Source of the DNA: WS-2 sp036507005
GTDB taxonomy: Bacteria; Eisenbacteria; RBG-16-71-46
Direction of reading: 5' to 3'
Assembly (NCBI GenBank): GCA_036507005.1
Contig: DASXQT010000061.1
Span: 1-64,000, forward strand
Length of the DNA stretch: 64,000 nucleotides
Part shown: positions 27,702 to 36,263 of the stretch, piece after piece
Position numbering within the stretch: position 1 is the stretch's first letter
How the letters are laid out: the number at the start of each line of letters is the position of its first letter
Position numbers and translations under genes: made by a program
The notes under the pieces: generated by a model
Database searches by the model: none
What the model saw: the letters and a program-made list of their open reading frames with translations, nothing else
What the model was told of the DNA's origin: nothing

Positions 27702-28001
27702 TCAGCTCTCGAGCCGCTCGAGCTTGCGCACCAGCGACTCGATCCGGGAGGCCACGTCGCGCCTCTCGCTCGCCCACTCGCGCTGTTCGCGCCGGAGCGA
27801 GGCGAGCTCGCCGAGAAGCGCGGCGACATCCTGGCCCTGAAGCTTCTGCTCCGACTCCTTGAGACGGCGGGCCAGCTCGTCGCGCTCGCGCTCGAGCCGC
27901 GCCCGGTCGTCCCGGAGCTGCTGCACCAGCGAGGCGGCCTTCTCGACGCGCTCGGAGAGCCGGTCGAGGTCGGTGCTCACCGCCGGGCTGGTCTCGTTCA
28001 T
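27702..28001 (-). CDS. Coiled-coil protein, ZapB-like
   Basis: The whole 99-residue protein is one predicted alpha-helical coiled coil (heptads through LDRLSERVEKAASLVQQLRDD and ASRIESLVRKLERL). There is no signal peptide or membrane helix. Its start overlaps the pheT stop (ATGA) and zapA follows 92 bp later, so a cell-division role like that of ZapB is likely. Coiled coils are poor evidence of family on their own, so the assignment rests largely on context. Confidence 0.75.
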   Translation of the reverse strand: MNETSPAVSTDLDRLSERVEKAASLVQQLRDDRARLERERDELARRLKESEQKLQGQDVAALLGELASLRREQREWASERRDVASRIESLVRKLERLES

Positions 28002-30427
28002 CTCTCCCTCAGGCGGCCGTCCAAGGTGCGGGTCACGGCCGCCACCATTTTCTCCTGGATCGCCCGGACCTCGGACTCCGTCAGCGTCCGCTCCGGATGC
28101 TGGAACTCGAGCGCGAACGCCAGGCTCTTCATGCCCTCCGGGGTGCCCGGGCCCGAGTAGACGTCGAACAGCTCCAGCGACGCGAGCCGCTCGCCCGCGG
28201 CCCCGACCAGCGCCTCCTCGATCTGCCGGTGCGTGACGCTCCGGGGAACGAAGAACGCCAGATCGCGCCGCACCGGCGGGAACCGCCCGGAGGCCGAGAA
28301 CGTCACCCGCGTCCGGGCCGTGCCGAGCACGGCGTCGAGGAGCGCCACGAACAGGTGCACCTCGTGGCGGGCCGGGACCTCGATCTCCCACTGCTCGAGC
28401 AGCGGCTGGCCCAGCGTCCCCGCCCATCCGATGCGTGAGGTGGCGCCTGCAACCTCCGCGCTGGCACCGGGTTTCCACCCCGGCGCAGAATAGGCCCGCC
28501 ATCCGGCACTGTCAACGCGCATCTCCTCCAGCCACGCCTCCCACAGTCCCTTGGCCGCGGCGAAATCGGTGAGCGGCTCGCGCTCGTCGTGAGCGTGCGC
28601 GTAGCGCGGCCCCACCACCACCGCCGCCGCCATCGCGACCTCTTCGGGCAGATCGTTCCCGCGGGCGCGGAAGCCCTTCCCCAGCTCGAAGAGCCGCACC
28701 GCCGCCCGGCCCTGGCGCAGGTTGTGGGCGGTGGCGCGCAGCAGCCCGGGCAAGGGATTGGGACGCAGCATCTCGCCCTCGCGGCTCATCGGATTCCGCA
28801 GCGAGACGAGCGACGCGCTCTCCTCGCCGAGCAGCCGGGCCGCGGCCTCGGCCTCGGGCGCGCTCACCAGCGAGGTGGTCCACGCCTCGGTGAGCCCGCG
28901 GGCGAGGAACGCCGCCCGCGCCCGCTCGATCCCGGCCTCGCGCGGCGTGCGGACCGCGAACACGCCGCGGGTCTCGAGCGGCGCCTCGCCGATCCGGTCG
29001 TAGCCCTGGGCGCGCAGCACCTCCTCGACCAGGTCGTCCTCGATCGCGATGTCGGTGCGCCACGGCGGCACGGTCACCCGCATCGGGTCGCCGGCCTCGA
29101 CGCCGAACTCGAAGCTCTCGAGGTAGCGCCGCATCTCGGGGACGGTGAGCGAGTGGCCGGCGAGACGGGCGAAGCGCGCGGAGCGCAGGGTCAGGTGGCG
29201 GCGCTTGCCCTCGTTCGCGCTCCGGTCGCGCGCCGGGCCGAGCTTGGCGTCCGAGCTGTGCTCGCGCAGCAGGGCGAGGAAGCGCGCCACCGCCGCCGGG
29301 CCCACGTCCGGGTCCACGCCGCGCTCGAACCGGCGCGAGGCCTCGCTCGCGATCCCGAGCGCGCGCGCCCCGCGCCGCACGCGCTGGGGCTGGAAGCAGG
29401 CGCACTCGAGGAGGATGGCCGTGGTGCCCGGGCCGACCTCGGTCTCGGCGCCCCCCATCACGCCGGCGAGCGCGATCACGCGCTCGCGGTCGGCGATCAC
29501 CAGCACCTCGCCGTTCAAGGCGCGCTCCTTGCCGTCGAGCGTGACGAGGCGCTCGCCTTCGGCGGCGCGCCGCACCCGGATCGCGGGGCCCTTGAGCCCG
29601 GCGAGGTCGAACGCGTGCATGGGCTGGCCGTACTCGAGCATCACGTAGTTGGTGAGGTCCACGAGGAGGTTGATCGGGCGCATCCCCATGAGCTCGAGCC
29701 GCTCCGCGATCGCGCGCGGCGAGGGCGCGACCGAGACGTTCTCGATCGTCTGGGCGATGTAGCGCGGGCAGCCCTCGGGGTCCTCGATCTCGAGCACGAA
29801 GTCGGAGCGCCCCTGCCAGCGGTTGGCGAGGCGCGCGCTCGCGTGGTCGGTCCAGCGCCCGTTGAACGCCGCCTTCACCTCGCGCGCGAGGCCCACCACG
29901 CCCAGCGCGTCGGGGCGGTTGAACGGCACCTCGACCTCGAGGATCTGCTCCGGGGGCCCGAGCACGCTCGAGAGCGGCGCGCCCGGGACGAGATCGCCCG
30001 AGCCGCCCGTGAGCGCGGCGAGGTCCACGATGCCCTCGTGGTCCTCCGAGAGCTCGAGCTCGCGGGCCGAGCACAGCATGCCCTCGCTCTCGAGGCCGCG
30101 GATCTTCGATTTCTTGATCGTCGTGCCGCCCGGCAGCACCGCGCCCACCGTGGCGAGCGGCGCGATCATCCCGGCCGTGACGTTGGGGGCGCCGCACACC
30201 ACCTGGAGCGGCGCGCCGCCCGCCTCCACCTTGCATAGCGTGAGGCGGTCGGCGTTGGGGTGGCGGCCGACCTCGAGCACGCGCGCCACCACCACGCCCG
30301 GGTAGTCGCGGCCGTGGACCTCGATCCCCTCGACGTAGAAGCCGCGCCGCGTGAGCGCGTCCGCCACCTCTTCGGGCGTGGCGCCCACCTCGACCCACTC
30401 GCGCAGCCAGGAGATCGGAAGCTTCAT
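27998..30427 (-). CDS. pheT: Phenylalanyl-tRNA synthetase beta subunit
   Basis: The 809-residue partner of PheS in the alpha2-beta2 synthetase. In order it has the N-terminal MKLPISWLREWVEV, an EMAP-II/OB tRNA-binding domain (about 39-150), the B3/B4 editing region with INLLVDLTNYVMLEYGQPMHAFD, the B5 domain, a catalytic-like core, and a C-terminal anticodon-binding FDX-ACB domain (about 715-809, FSASGRFPPVRRDLAFFV). It is separated from pheS by a DUF885 gene, which is unusual, and it overlaps the ZapB-like gene. Confidence 0.97.
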   Translation of the reverse strand: MKLPISWLREWVEVGATPEEVADALTRRGFYVEGIEVHGRDYPGVVVARVLEVGRHPNADRLTLCKVEAGGAPLQVVCGAPNVTAGMIAPLATVGAVLPGGTTIKKSKIRGLESEGMLCSARELELSEDHEGIVDLAALTGGSGDLVPGAPLSSVLGPPEQILEVEVPFNRPDALGVVGLAREVKAAFNGRWTDHASARLANRWQGRSDFVLEIEDPEGCPRYIAQTIENVSVAPSPRAIAERLELMGMRPINLLVDLTNYVMLEYGQPMHAFDLAGLKGPAIRVRRAAEGERLVTLDGKERALNGEVLVIADRERVIALAGVMGGAETEVGPGTTAILLECACFQPQRVRRGARALGIASEASRRFERGVDPDVGPAAVARFLALLREHSSDAKLGPARDRSANEGKRRHLTLRSARFARLAGHSLTVPEMRRYLESFEFGVEAGDPMRVTVPPWRTDIAIEDDLVEEVLRAQGYDRIGEAPLETRGVFAVRTPREAGIERARAAFLARGLTEAWTTSLVSAPEAEAAARLLGEESASLVSLRNPMSREGEMLRPNPLPGLLRATAHNLRQGRAAVRLFELGKGFRARGNDLPEEVAMAAAVVVGPRYAHAHDEREPLTDFAAAKGLWEAWLEEMRVDSAGWRAYSAPGWKPGASAEVAGATSRIGWAGTLGQPLLEQWEIEVPARHEVHLFVALLDAVLGTARTRVTFSASGRFPPVRRDLAFFVPRSVTHRQIEEALVGAAGERLASLELFDVYSGPGTPEGMKSLAFALEFQHPERTLTESEVRAIQEKMVAAVTRTLDGRLRER

Positions 30428-30436
30428 CGCGCCCTC

Positions 30437-32266
30437 TCAGCCGCGGCCGGCCTGCGACTCCGCCCGCTTCTCGGCCGCGATCCACTCGTCCACCACGCGC
30501 TCCAGGATCGACAGCGGCAGCGCCCCGTTGGTGAGGACCACGTCGTGGAACTTGCGGATGTCGAAGTGCCCCCCGAGCGCGTCCATCGCCTTCTGCCGGA
30601 GCTGGAGGATCTCGAGCTCGCCCACCTTGTAGGCGCATGCCTGCCCCGGCAGCACGATGTAGCGCTCGATCTCGGTGACCACCTTGGTGGTGTCGAGGCC
30701 GGTGTTGCGCACCATGTAGTCGATCGCCTGCTGGCGCGTCCAGCGCGAGCGGTGGATGCCGGTGTCCACCACCAGGCGCACCGCCCGGAACAGGTCGGCC
30801 TGGAGCGCGCCGAGCGAGTCGAAGGCGTCCTGGTGGAAGCCGTTCTCGAGCGCCAGGTGCTCGGCGTAGAGCCCCCAGCCCTCGGAGTACGCGGTGAAGG
30901 GGAGCACGCGCCGGAAGAAGGGCAGGCCCTTCATCTCCTGCGCCACCGTGAGCTGGAAATGGTGCCCCGGGATCGCCTCGTGGTAGGCCAGGGTGCGCAT
31001 GCCCGGGCGCTGGGTCTCCGCGGGATCGCGCAGGTTGGCGTAGAAGACGCCCGGCCGCGCGCCGTTCATGCTGCCGGGGTTGTAGTAGCCGCCGGGGGCG
31101 GTGGCCTCCTTGAACGCCGGCACGCGCTCCACCTTCACGCCGGTCTTGGGGCGCACGTCGAACAGCGCGCTCATCCGGTGGTCGGCGTCGTCGATGATGC
31201 TCTGGTAGTCGGCGAGGATCTTGGCCCGCCCCTCGTCGCCGGCCGGGTAGTGGAAGCGCGGCTCCTTCACCAGCTTCTGCATCGCCGCGGCCACGTCGTC
31301 CACCTTGTAGCCGCGCTCGCGCAGCAGGGCGCGCATCTGGCCCTGGATGCGGTCGACCTCGCGCAGGCCGAGGGCGTGGATGCTGTCGGCCGGCAGATCG
31401 GTCGTGGTGTGCCCGCGCAGGCAGTTCTGGTAGAAGGCGTCGCCGTCCGGGAGCTTCCACACCCCGTCCTCGGTCGTGGCCGAGGCTTCGAGCTTCTCGC
31501 AGCCGGCGATCAGTCGCGCGTAGGCCGGGTACACCGTGCCCGCGACCTCCCGCTCGGCGCGCGCCACCAGGGCTTCCCGCTTCTCCGAGTCGAGCCCGCG
31601 GATGCTGTCGATGCGGGTCGCGAACGTGGTGACGAGCGGATTGAGCGCGGCGGGCTTGGCGGTGAAGTCGCGCATCTCCTTGAGCACGCGATCGAGCACG
31701 AAGCGCGGCGGCACGATCCCCTTCGAGCGCCGGAGCTCGAGCCCGGCGAGCGTCTGGTCGAACGCGGCGCCGAAGTGCGAGAGGCGCCGGATGTAGTTCT
31801 CGGCGTCCGGCGGGTGCTTGAGGGGGTGGACCGTCATCATGAAATCGGGGAGCGCGCTCTGGACCCCGAACATCTGGTTCACCGGGTAGTCGTAGAAGAG
31901 AAACCGGTCGCTCTTCGACTGGTTCTCGAGGAACCAGCCCAGCACGTCGGCCGAGAGCCGCTCGCCCGCGCTCATCCGGCTGCGGTCGTAGCGGCGGAGC
32001 ATGGCCAGCTCCTCCTTCACCTTCCCGGACTCCATGCGCTCGAACTCGGGCGACAGGTCGTCGAGCTTGTCCGAGTAGTGGTCGAAGGGCGTGCCGTCGA
32101 GCATGCCGAGCTGGGTCATGAAGGTCGGATGGCGCATCGCGAAGCGCAGGAACACGCGCATGTAGTAGTGGTCGATCGACCACGGCTTGAACCAGATCGT
32201 GGGAACGGCGAAGACCGCGAGCGCGGCCAGCAGCGCCGCGGACACCCAGAGCAGGATCTTCTTCAT
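30437..32266 (-). CDS. DUF885-family secreted or membrane-anchored metalloprotein
   Basis: A 609-residue protein of the DUF885 family, regarded as zinc peptidase-like, with no firm substrate. An N-terminal hydrophobic segment (3-24) acts as a signal or anchor, so it works outside the cytoplasm. The putative zinc motif HEAIPGHH lies at 429-436, followed by the conserved YSEGWGLYAEHLA. GLDTTKVVTEIERYIVLPGQACAYKVG near the C-terminus is another family hallmark. It sits only nine bases from pheT and 40 from pheS, inside what is normally a pheS-pheT pair. Nothing suggests a role in tRNA charging. Confidence 0.88.
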   Translation of the reverse strand: MKKILLWVSAALLAALAVFAVPTIWFKPWSIDHYYMRVFLRFAMRHPTFMTQLGMLDGTPFDHYSDKLDDLSPEFERMESGKVKEELAMLRRYDRSRMSAGERLSADVLGWFLENQSKSDRFLFYDYPVNQMFGVQSALPDFMMTVHPLKHPPDAENYIRRLSHFGAAFDQTLAGLELRRSKGIVPPRFVLDRVLKEMRDFTAKPAALNPLVTTFATRIDSIRGLDSEKREALVARAEREVAGTVYPAYARLIAGCEKLEASATTEDGVWKLPDGDAFYQNCLRGHTTTDLPADSIHALGLREVDRIQGQMRALLRERGYKVDDVAAAMQKLVKEPRFHYPAGDEGRAKILADYQSIIDDADHRMSALFDVRPKTGVKVERVPAFKEATAPGGYYNPGSMNGARPGVFYANLRDPAETQRPGMRTLAYHEAIPGHHFQLTVAQEMKGLPFFRRVLPFTAYSEGWGLYAEHLALENGFHQDAFDSLGALQADLFRAVRLVVDTGIHRSRWTRQQAIDYMVRNTGLDTTKVVTEIERYIVLPGQACAYKVGELEILQLRQKAMDALGGHFDIRKFHDVVLTNGALPLSILERVVDEWIAAEKRAESQAGRG

Positions 32267-32306
32267 CGGAGGGCCTCGGTCGAGGGGTGGACGGGAAGCA
32301 CGCGGG

Positions 32307-33452
32307 TCAGAACTGGTGGAGGAAGCGCAGGTCGTTCTCCAGGAACAGGCGGATCTCGGGGATGCCGTAGCGCATCATGGCGATGCGCTCGAGCCCCATC
32401 CCGAAGGCGAAGCCCGTGACCTCCTCGGGGTCGTATCCCACGGCGCGGAACACCTCGGGATGCACCATGCCCGCCCCCAGCAGCTCGATCCAGCCCGTGC
32501 CCTTGCACACCGAGCAGCGCCGCTCGCCGCCCTCGCCCGCGACCCGCCCCTTGCCGCCGCAGATCGAGCACTCCACGTCCATCTGGCAGCCGGGCTCGAC
32601 GAACGGGAAGTAGATGGGCACCAGCCGGGTGCGCGTGCCCTCGCCGTAGATCGCGCGCGCGAAGGTGTTCAGGGTCGCCTTCAAGTCGGCCATCGAGACG
32701 TTGCGGTCGACGAACAGACCGTCGATCTGGTGGAACTGGTCCATGTGGCTCGCGTCCACCTGCTCGGCGCGGTAGACGCGGCCCGGGAACACCAGGCGCA
32801 AGGGCGGCTTCCGCTCCTCCATCGCGCGCACCCAGCCGGGCGAGGTGTGGGTGCGCAGCACCACGTCCTCGCGGACGAAGTAGGTGTCGTGCGCGTCGCG
32901 GGCCGGGTGGTCGGGCGGGAAGTTGAGCTTGGTGAAGTTGTACTCGTCGCGCTCCACCTCGGGGCTTTCGTACACCGAGTAGCCAAGTCCGTGGAAGAGC
33001 TCGAGCAGGTCGTCGCGGATGCGGCCCAGCACGTGGCGGCGGCCGACCCACGGACGGCGTCCCGGCAGCGTGACGTCGACCGCCTCCCGGGTCCCGGCCT
33101 CGGCGAGGATCGCGGCGCGCCGCGCCTCGGCGATCTCTCCGAGCCAGCGCTTGACCAGGTTGAGCCCGCGGCCGCGGGTCTTGCGCGCCTCGACCGCGAG
33201 CGCGGGCAGCTCGGCGAGCGCGCGGCTCACCACCCCGCGCTCGCGCCCGAGCAGCGCGGTGTGGCGCTCGTTCAAGGCCGCCGCGTCCGCCGCGCCCGCC
33301 AGCGCCTCGGCGCCGCGGCGGTAGAGGTCGGCGAGCGCCGGGTCGAGCCCGGTCAGCTCGGCCAGGCGCTGCGCGTGGTCCGGGGCGAGCGGCGTCGGAT
33401 CCGCGGTGCTCCAGCCCGGATCGAGCGTCGCGTCCCGCGAGCCCACGGCCAT
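32307..33452 (-). CDS. pheS: Phenylalanyl-tRNA synthetase alpha subunit
   Basis: The catalytic subunit that activates phenylalanine. It has an N-terminal coiled coil (to about 110), motif 1 around YFVREDVVLRTHTSPGWVR, motif 2 LVFPGRVYRAEQVDASHMDQFHQIDG, and motif 3 GFAFGMGLERIAMMRYGI. A four-cysteine insert (CSICGGKG...CSVCKGTG) before GAGMVHPEV resembles zinc-knuckle inserts in some bacterial PheS proteins. The ATG at 33452 overlaps the rplT stop (TGATG); a GTG one codon earlier is equally possible. PheT is encoded beyond the DUF885 gene. Confidence 0.96.
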   Translation of the reverse strand: MAVGSRDATLDPGWSTADPTPLAPDHAQRLAELTGLDPALADLYRRGAEALAGAADAAALNERHTALLGRERGVVSRALAELPALAVEARKTRGRGLNLVKRWLGEIAEARRAAILAEAGTREAVDVTLPGRRPWVGRRHVLGRIRDDLLELFHGLGYSVYESPEVERDEYNFTKLNFPPDHPARDAHDTYFVREDVVLRTHTSPGWVRAMEERKPPLRLVFPGRVYRAEQVDASHMDQFHQIDGLFVDRNVSMADLKATLNTFARAIYGEGTRTRLVPIYFPFVEPGCQMDVECSICGGKGRVAGEGGERRCSVCKGTGWIELLGAGMVHPEVFRAVGYDPEEVTGFAFGMGLERIAMMRYGIPEIRLFLENDLRFLHQF

Positions 33453-33808
33453 CACGCCACCGCCGACTTCGCCACCTCCGCCAGCTTCGCGAACGCGGCC
33501 GCGTCACGCACCGCGAGATCGGCGAGCAGCTTGCGGTTCACGTCCACGTGGGCGCGCTTGAGCCCGGAGATCAGGGTGCTGTAGGAGAGGCCGTTGATGC
33601 GGGCCGCGGCGTTGATGCGCACGATCCACAGGCGGCGGAAGTCGCGCTTCCGCAGGCGCCGGTGCTCGTAGGCGAACTGGCCGGCGCGCTGCAGGGTCTG
33701 GAGCGCGGACTTGAAGAGCTTGCGGCGGCCGCCGATGTTGCCCTTGGCGGCCGTGAGCACCTTGCGCCGCCGGGCGCGGCCCGGGACGACGGTTTTTGCG
33801 CGTGGCAT
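33452..33808 (-). CDS. rplT: 50S ribosomal protein L20
   Basis: An RNA-binding assembly protein of the large subunit, and in several bacteria the autoregulator of its own operon. Its 118 residues match the family throughout: MPRAKTVVPGRARRRKVLTAAKG, RRLRKRDFRRLWIVRINAA and GLSYSTLISGLKRA. Gene order infC-rpmI-rplT is the standard operon, here running on into pheS. Confidence 0.98.
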   Translation of the reverse strand: MPRAKTVVPGRARRRKVLTAAKGNIGGRRKLFKSALQTLQRAGQFAYEHRRLRKRDFRRLWIVRINAAARINGLSYSTLISGLKRAHVDVNRKLLADLAVRDAAAFAKLAEVAKSAVA

Positions 33809-33882
33809 GGAATCCTACCTCCTTCTCCCGCGGGCACGCGGGCGCCCGCCTCGGGATGCGATCGATCTCTCCCGCGGGTGAG

Positions 33883-34080
33883 TCAGCGCTTGCCGAGCAG
33901 GCGCAGCACGCGGGCCTGGTCCGCGGCCGCCACGACCACCATGCCGCCGAGCCGGCGCTTGCGCGAGCGCCGCTTGCCGATCATGCCGTGGCGCAGGCTG
34001 GAATGCGCCCGCATCGCCTTGCCGGTTCCGGTGACCTTGAACCGCTTGGCGGCGGCTCGATTCGTCTTCTGCTTGGGCAT
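33883..34080 (-). CDS. rpmI: 50S ribosomal protein L35
   Basis: This basic 65-residue ribosomal protein shows the family pattern: an N-terminal MPKQKTNRAAAKRFKVTGTGK, then SSLRHGMIGKRRSRKRRL. It starts three bases after the infC stop and is followed by rplT after 74 bp. Confidence 0.98.
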   Translation of the reverse strand: MPKQKTNRAAAKRFKVTGTGKAMRAHSSLRHGMIGKRRSRKRRLGGMVVVAAADQARVLRLLGKR

Positions 34081-34083
34081 TCG

Positions 34084-34737
34084 TTACTCCTTCGGGCCGG
34101 TCTCGACGCGCGGGCCGGTCTCGACGCGCGGGCCGGCCTCGACGCGCGGGCCGGGGCTCGCCGCGCGCGCGGCGGGGACCTCCGCGCTGTCGCGACTCTC
34201 GGACCGCGTGATGCTCTTCTGCTTGGGCATGAGCACGCTCGTGAGCGTGCGGCCCTCCGAGCGCGGCGGAGACTCCACGGTCGAGACGTCGGCCAGCGAC
34301 GCGATCACCTTCTGGATCAGCCGGTGGCCGATCTCCTGATGGGCGATCTCGCGCCCGCGAAACGTGACCGTGAGCTTGACCTTGTCGCGCCCCTCGAGGA
34401 ACCCACGCGCGTGCTGCAGCTTGAAGTTGTAATCGTGGTCCTCGATCTTGGGGCGCATCTTGATCTCCTTGAGCTGCATCTGATGCTGCTTCTTTCGCGC
34501 CTTTCGCGCCCTTCGGTTCTGCTCGTACTTGAATTTCCCGTAGTCCATGATGCGGCACACCGGCGGGCGCGCCGTGGGCGACACCTCGACCAGGTCGAGG
34601 CCCTTGGACTGGGCGAGCGTGAGGGCGTCGCGCACCGGAAGCACGCCGACCTGCGTGCCGTCATCGCCGATGACGCGAACCTGGGGGACTCGAATGCGCT
34701 CGTTGACGCGAACCTCGGGTAGCTTCGGTGTCGAAAT
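34084..34737 (-). CDS. infC: Translation initiation factor IF-3, apparent ATT start
   Basis: IF-3 prevents premature subunit joining and checks the start codon. Its N-domain (VNERIRVPQVRVIGDDGTQVG) and C-domain (IKMRPKIEDHDYNFKLQHARGFL, KVKLTVTFRGREIAH) are both complete. No ATG lies in place. An ATT at 34737 stands eight bases after GGAGG, the classical rare infC start that lets IF-3 repress itself. A GTG at 34746 overlaps that ribosome site and is less likely. The C-terminus carries an extra tail of about 45 residues with GPRVE repeats, absent from usual IF-3 (about 170-180 residues). Confidence 0.94.
   Translation of the reverse strand: MSTPKLPEVRVNERIRVPQVRVIGDDGTQVGVLPVRDALTLAQSKGLDLVEVSPTARPPVCRIMDYGKFKYEQNRRARKARKKQHQMQLKEIKMRPKIEDHDYNFKLQHARGFLEGRDKVKLTVTFRGREIAHQEIGHRLIQKVIASLADVSTVESPPRSEGRTLTSVLMPKQKSITRSESRDSAEVPAARAASPGPRVEAGPRVETGPRVETGPKE
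34094..34147 (-). repeat. Three tandem 18-bp repeats in the 3' end of infC
   Basis: Three head-to-tail copies of an 18-bp unit (gggccggtctcgacgcgc) encode GPRVET/GPRVEA in the IF-3 tail. The first two copies are identical; the third differs at one base, and a partial fourth follows. The unit length keeps frame, so copy-number changes would not break the gene. Confidence 0.95.
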
Positions 34738-34799
34738 GGCGTTCACCTCCGGTTGGGAAACGGAACTCGGGGCCCCGGCGGCCGATGCGCGCACGCAAA

Positions 34800-34843
34800 G
34801 ACGCCGGGCGGGATCTCCTCGCACGAAGACCCCGCCCGGCGTC
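34800..34843 (-). promoter_or_regulatory. Strong hairpin in the infC leader (candidate attenuator)
   Basis: A perfect 13-bp stem (GACGCCGGGCGGG and its complement) with an 18-base loop lies 63 bases upstream of the infC start, followed on the minus strand by TTT. Leaders of infC-rpmI-rplT operons often hold an L20-responsive or terminator-type control, so this is a candidate. The T-run is short for an intrinsic terminator, and no L20-binding mimic was identified. Confidence 0.5.
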
Positions 34844-35129
34844 GAGCCGATGCCCGGGAGCCGCACGCGGCGGCGACCGGTGTCGCGAACCCTCGGGCGA
34901 GGCCTGACCGGGCCCGCGGAGGGTGAGAAGCGCGGGGCTTCTGCTTCGGATACGGCGGGGCAGTCTAGCGGCGGGTGTGCCGGGATGCAAGCAGCGTCTG
35001 GAACCGGGAAAGAATCCCGAATCGGGTGACTCCCGCGAACCCGCCGCCGGCCGCAGCGTTTGAATGCTTCCACGTCAGGCGCCCGGTACCGCGCACCCCT
35101 TCGAGGCGGTGGTGCGCAGACGCCCGCGA

Positions 35130-36263
35130 TTACGCCCGGGCGCGGCGTGTCTGCTCGCGCTTGCGGCTCATGAACTCTGCGCCGAACTCGCGCTCGGCGG
35201 CGTACTGGTTGTGGGCAGAGCACAGGAGGCGCAGGTTCTCCACCGTCGCCTCGCCGCCGCGCGCGACCGCCTCGATGTGATCGATTTCCAGGAACCGGGT
35301 TTCCGTGCAGCGTCTCCCCGCGTCGCTCACGAACGCGCACCGGCCGCCGTCACGTTCGTAGACCGCGCGCCTGACCGCGGCCGGTATGCGTCGGGCTGAC
35401 TGGGTCGGCCGGGAGTGACCCGGACGACTGGTCGCACCGAATCTGCGCTTCTCGACCTCGGCCTTTGCGATCCTCACGGCCTCCTTGAGCACCTGAGACA
35501 AGTCCCCCGACGGCACCTCGTGGCTCACCAACGCCCGGAAGTCGTTGTAGAGCTCGTAGCCCTCCTGGTCCCAGGTGCCGCCGAACCGGTAGCGCCCTGG
35601 CGAGAGCGGCGTCACCCTCGGGCACGGCCCGGAAGCGTCCACTCGCTCCGGATCCAGTGCGCCTGTCGCGACGGATGAAAGCGCTTCGGCATGCCTGCAT
35701 TCGTCAGGCATGGTTGTTTTCACTCGCTCCGGAGCGAGTGAACCCGCTGGAGCGAGTGCGCCCGCCGGAGCGAACTCGGCGGATATCACGGACGCCGCTT
35801 GCGACGAGACGATGGGCTCGAGCCGGTCCGGCACGTCGGGCTTGGGGAAGCGCCCGGCGAGCAGGACCTCGAGCTCGAAGCGGGTCTTGCCCGCGGCCGC
35901 CGCCACCAGCTCGTCCGCGTTCCCCGATGTGAGGTACGGCCCCAGCATCAGCACCGCTCGCATGTGGAGCCGCCCGTCGGCCAGCGCGACCTGGATGCCC
36001 GGATACTGGCGGGCCAGACGCGCCGTAGTGAGGCGCTTGTAGGCCGCGCCCTCGGTGAGGCGCATCCGCTCCATGAGGAAGGCCTTCATGCAGGAATAGC
36101 CCTCCGCCAGATAGAGCTTGCGCTCGTCGATCTCGGCGATGCGGGTGAGGATCACGGCGAACGACTTGCGATCGTGCGCGACGCGCTGGTCGAAGTCGAG
36201 CAGCAGGGCCTGGTTGCTGAAATGGGAAGTCGCGAAGGGATTGGTGGTGACGCAGGCATTCAT
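35130..36263 (-). CDS. DUF222/HNH endonuclease domain protein
   Basis: The N-terminal half (about 1-160) is a helical DUF222-like region with VILTRIAEIDERKLYLAEGYSCM. The C-terminal HNH nuclease (about 290-370) has YERDGGRCAFVSDAGRRC, the catalytic-type LEIDHIEAVARGGEATVENLRLLCSAHN (spread over 330-357), and two cysteines. Such proteins recur in many copies in some genomes (13E12-like families) and are suspected mobile passengers. The linker (about 165-225) is encoded by short repeats rich in PAG and PERV. ATG 36263 begins a recognisable domain; the frame is open further upstream. It occupies the place upstream of infC where thrS is often found. Confidence 0.82.
   Translation of the reverse strand: MNACVTTNPFATSHFSNQALLLDFDQRVAHDRKSFAVILTRIAEIDERKLYLAEGYSCMKAFLMERMRLTEGAAYKRLTTARLARQYPGIQVALADGRLHMRAVLMLGPYLTSGNADELVAAAAGKTRFELEVLLAGRFPKPDVPDRLEPIVSSQAASVISAEFAPAGALAPAGSLAPERVKTTMPDECRHAEALSSVATGALDPERVDASGPCPRVTPLSPGRYRFGGTWDQEGYELYNDFRALVSHEVPSGDLSQVLKEAVRIAKAEVEKRRFGATSRPGHSRPTQSARRIPAAVRRAVYERDGGRCAFVSDAGRRCTETRFLEIDHIEAVARGGEATVENLRLLCSAHNQYAAEREFGAEFMSRKREQTRRARA
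35719..35742. repeat. 24-bp perfect palindrome with nearby partial copies in the HNH gene
   Basis: A perfect palindrome centred at 35730/35731 (half-site TTCACTCGCTCC) lies in the linker of the HNH gene. GGAGCGAGTG-type pieces recur at about 35750-35760 and 35767-35773, and CACTCGCTCCGGA recurs at 35640-35652. The cluster encodes the PERV/PAG repeats. It may be a REP-like or self-recognition sequence; there is no T-run, so it is not a terminator. Confidence 0.7.

Noticed and set aside
34738..35340. Extended IF-3 frame starting about 600 bp upstream
   Set aside because: The added residues have no domain, cross the leader hairpin, and lack a ribosome site next to any start. The GGAGG site points to the ATT.
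35719..35742. The palindrome in the HNH gene as a transcription terminator
   Set aside because: It lies inside the coding frame and no T-run follows on either strand.
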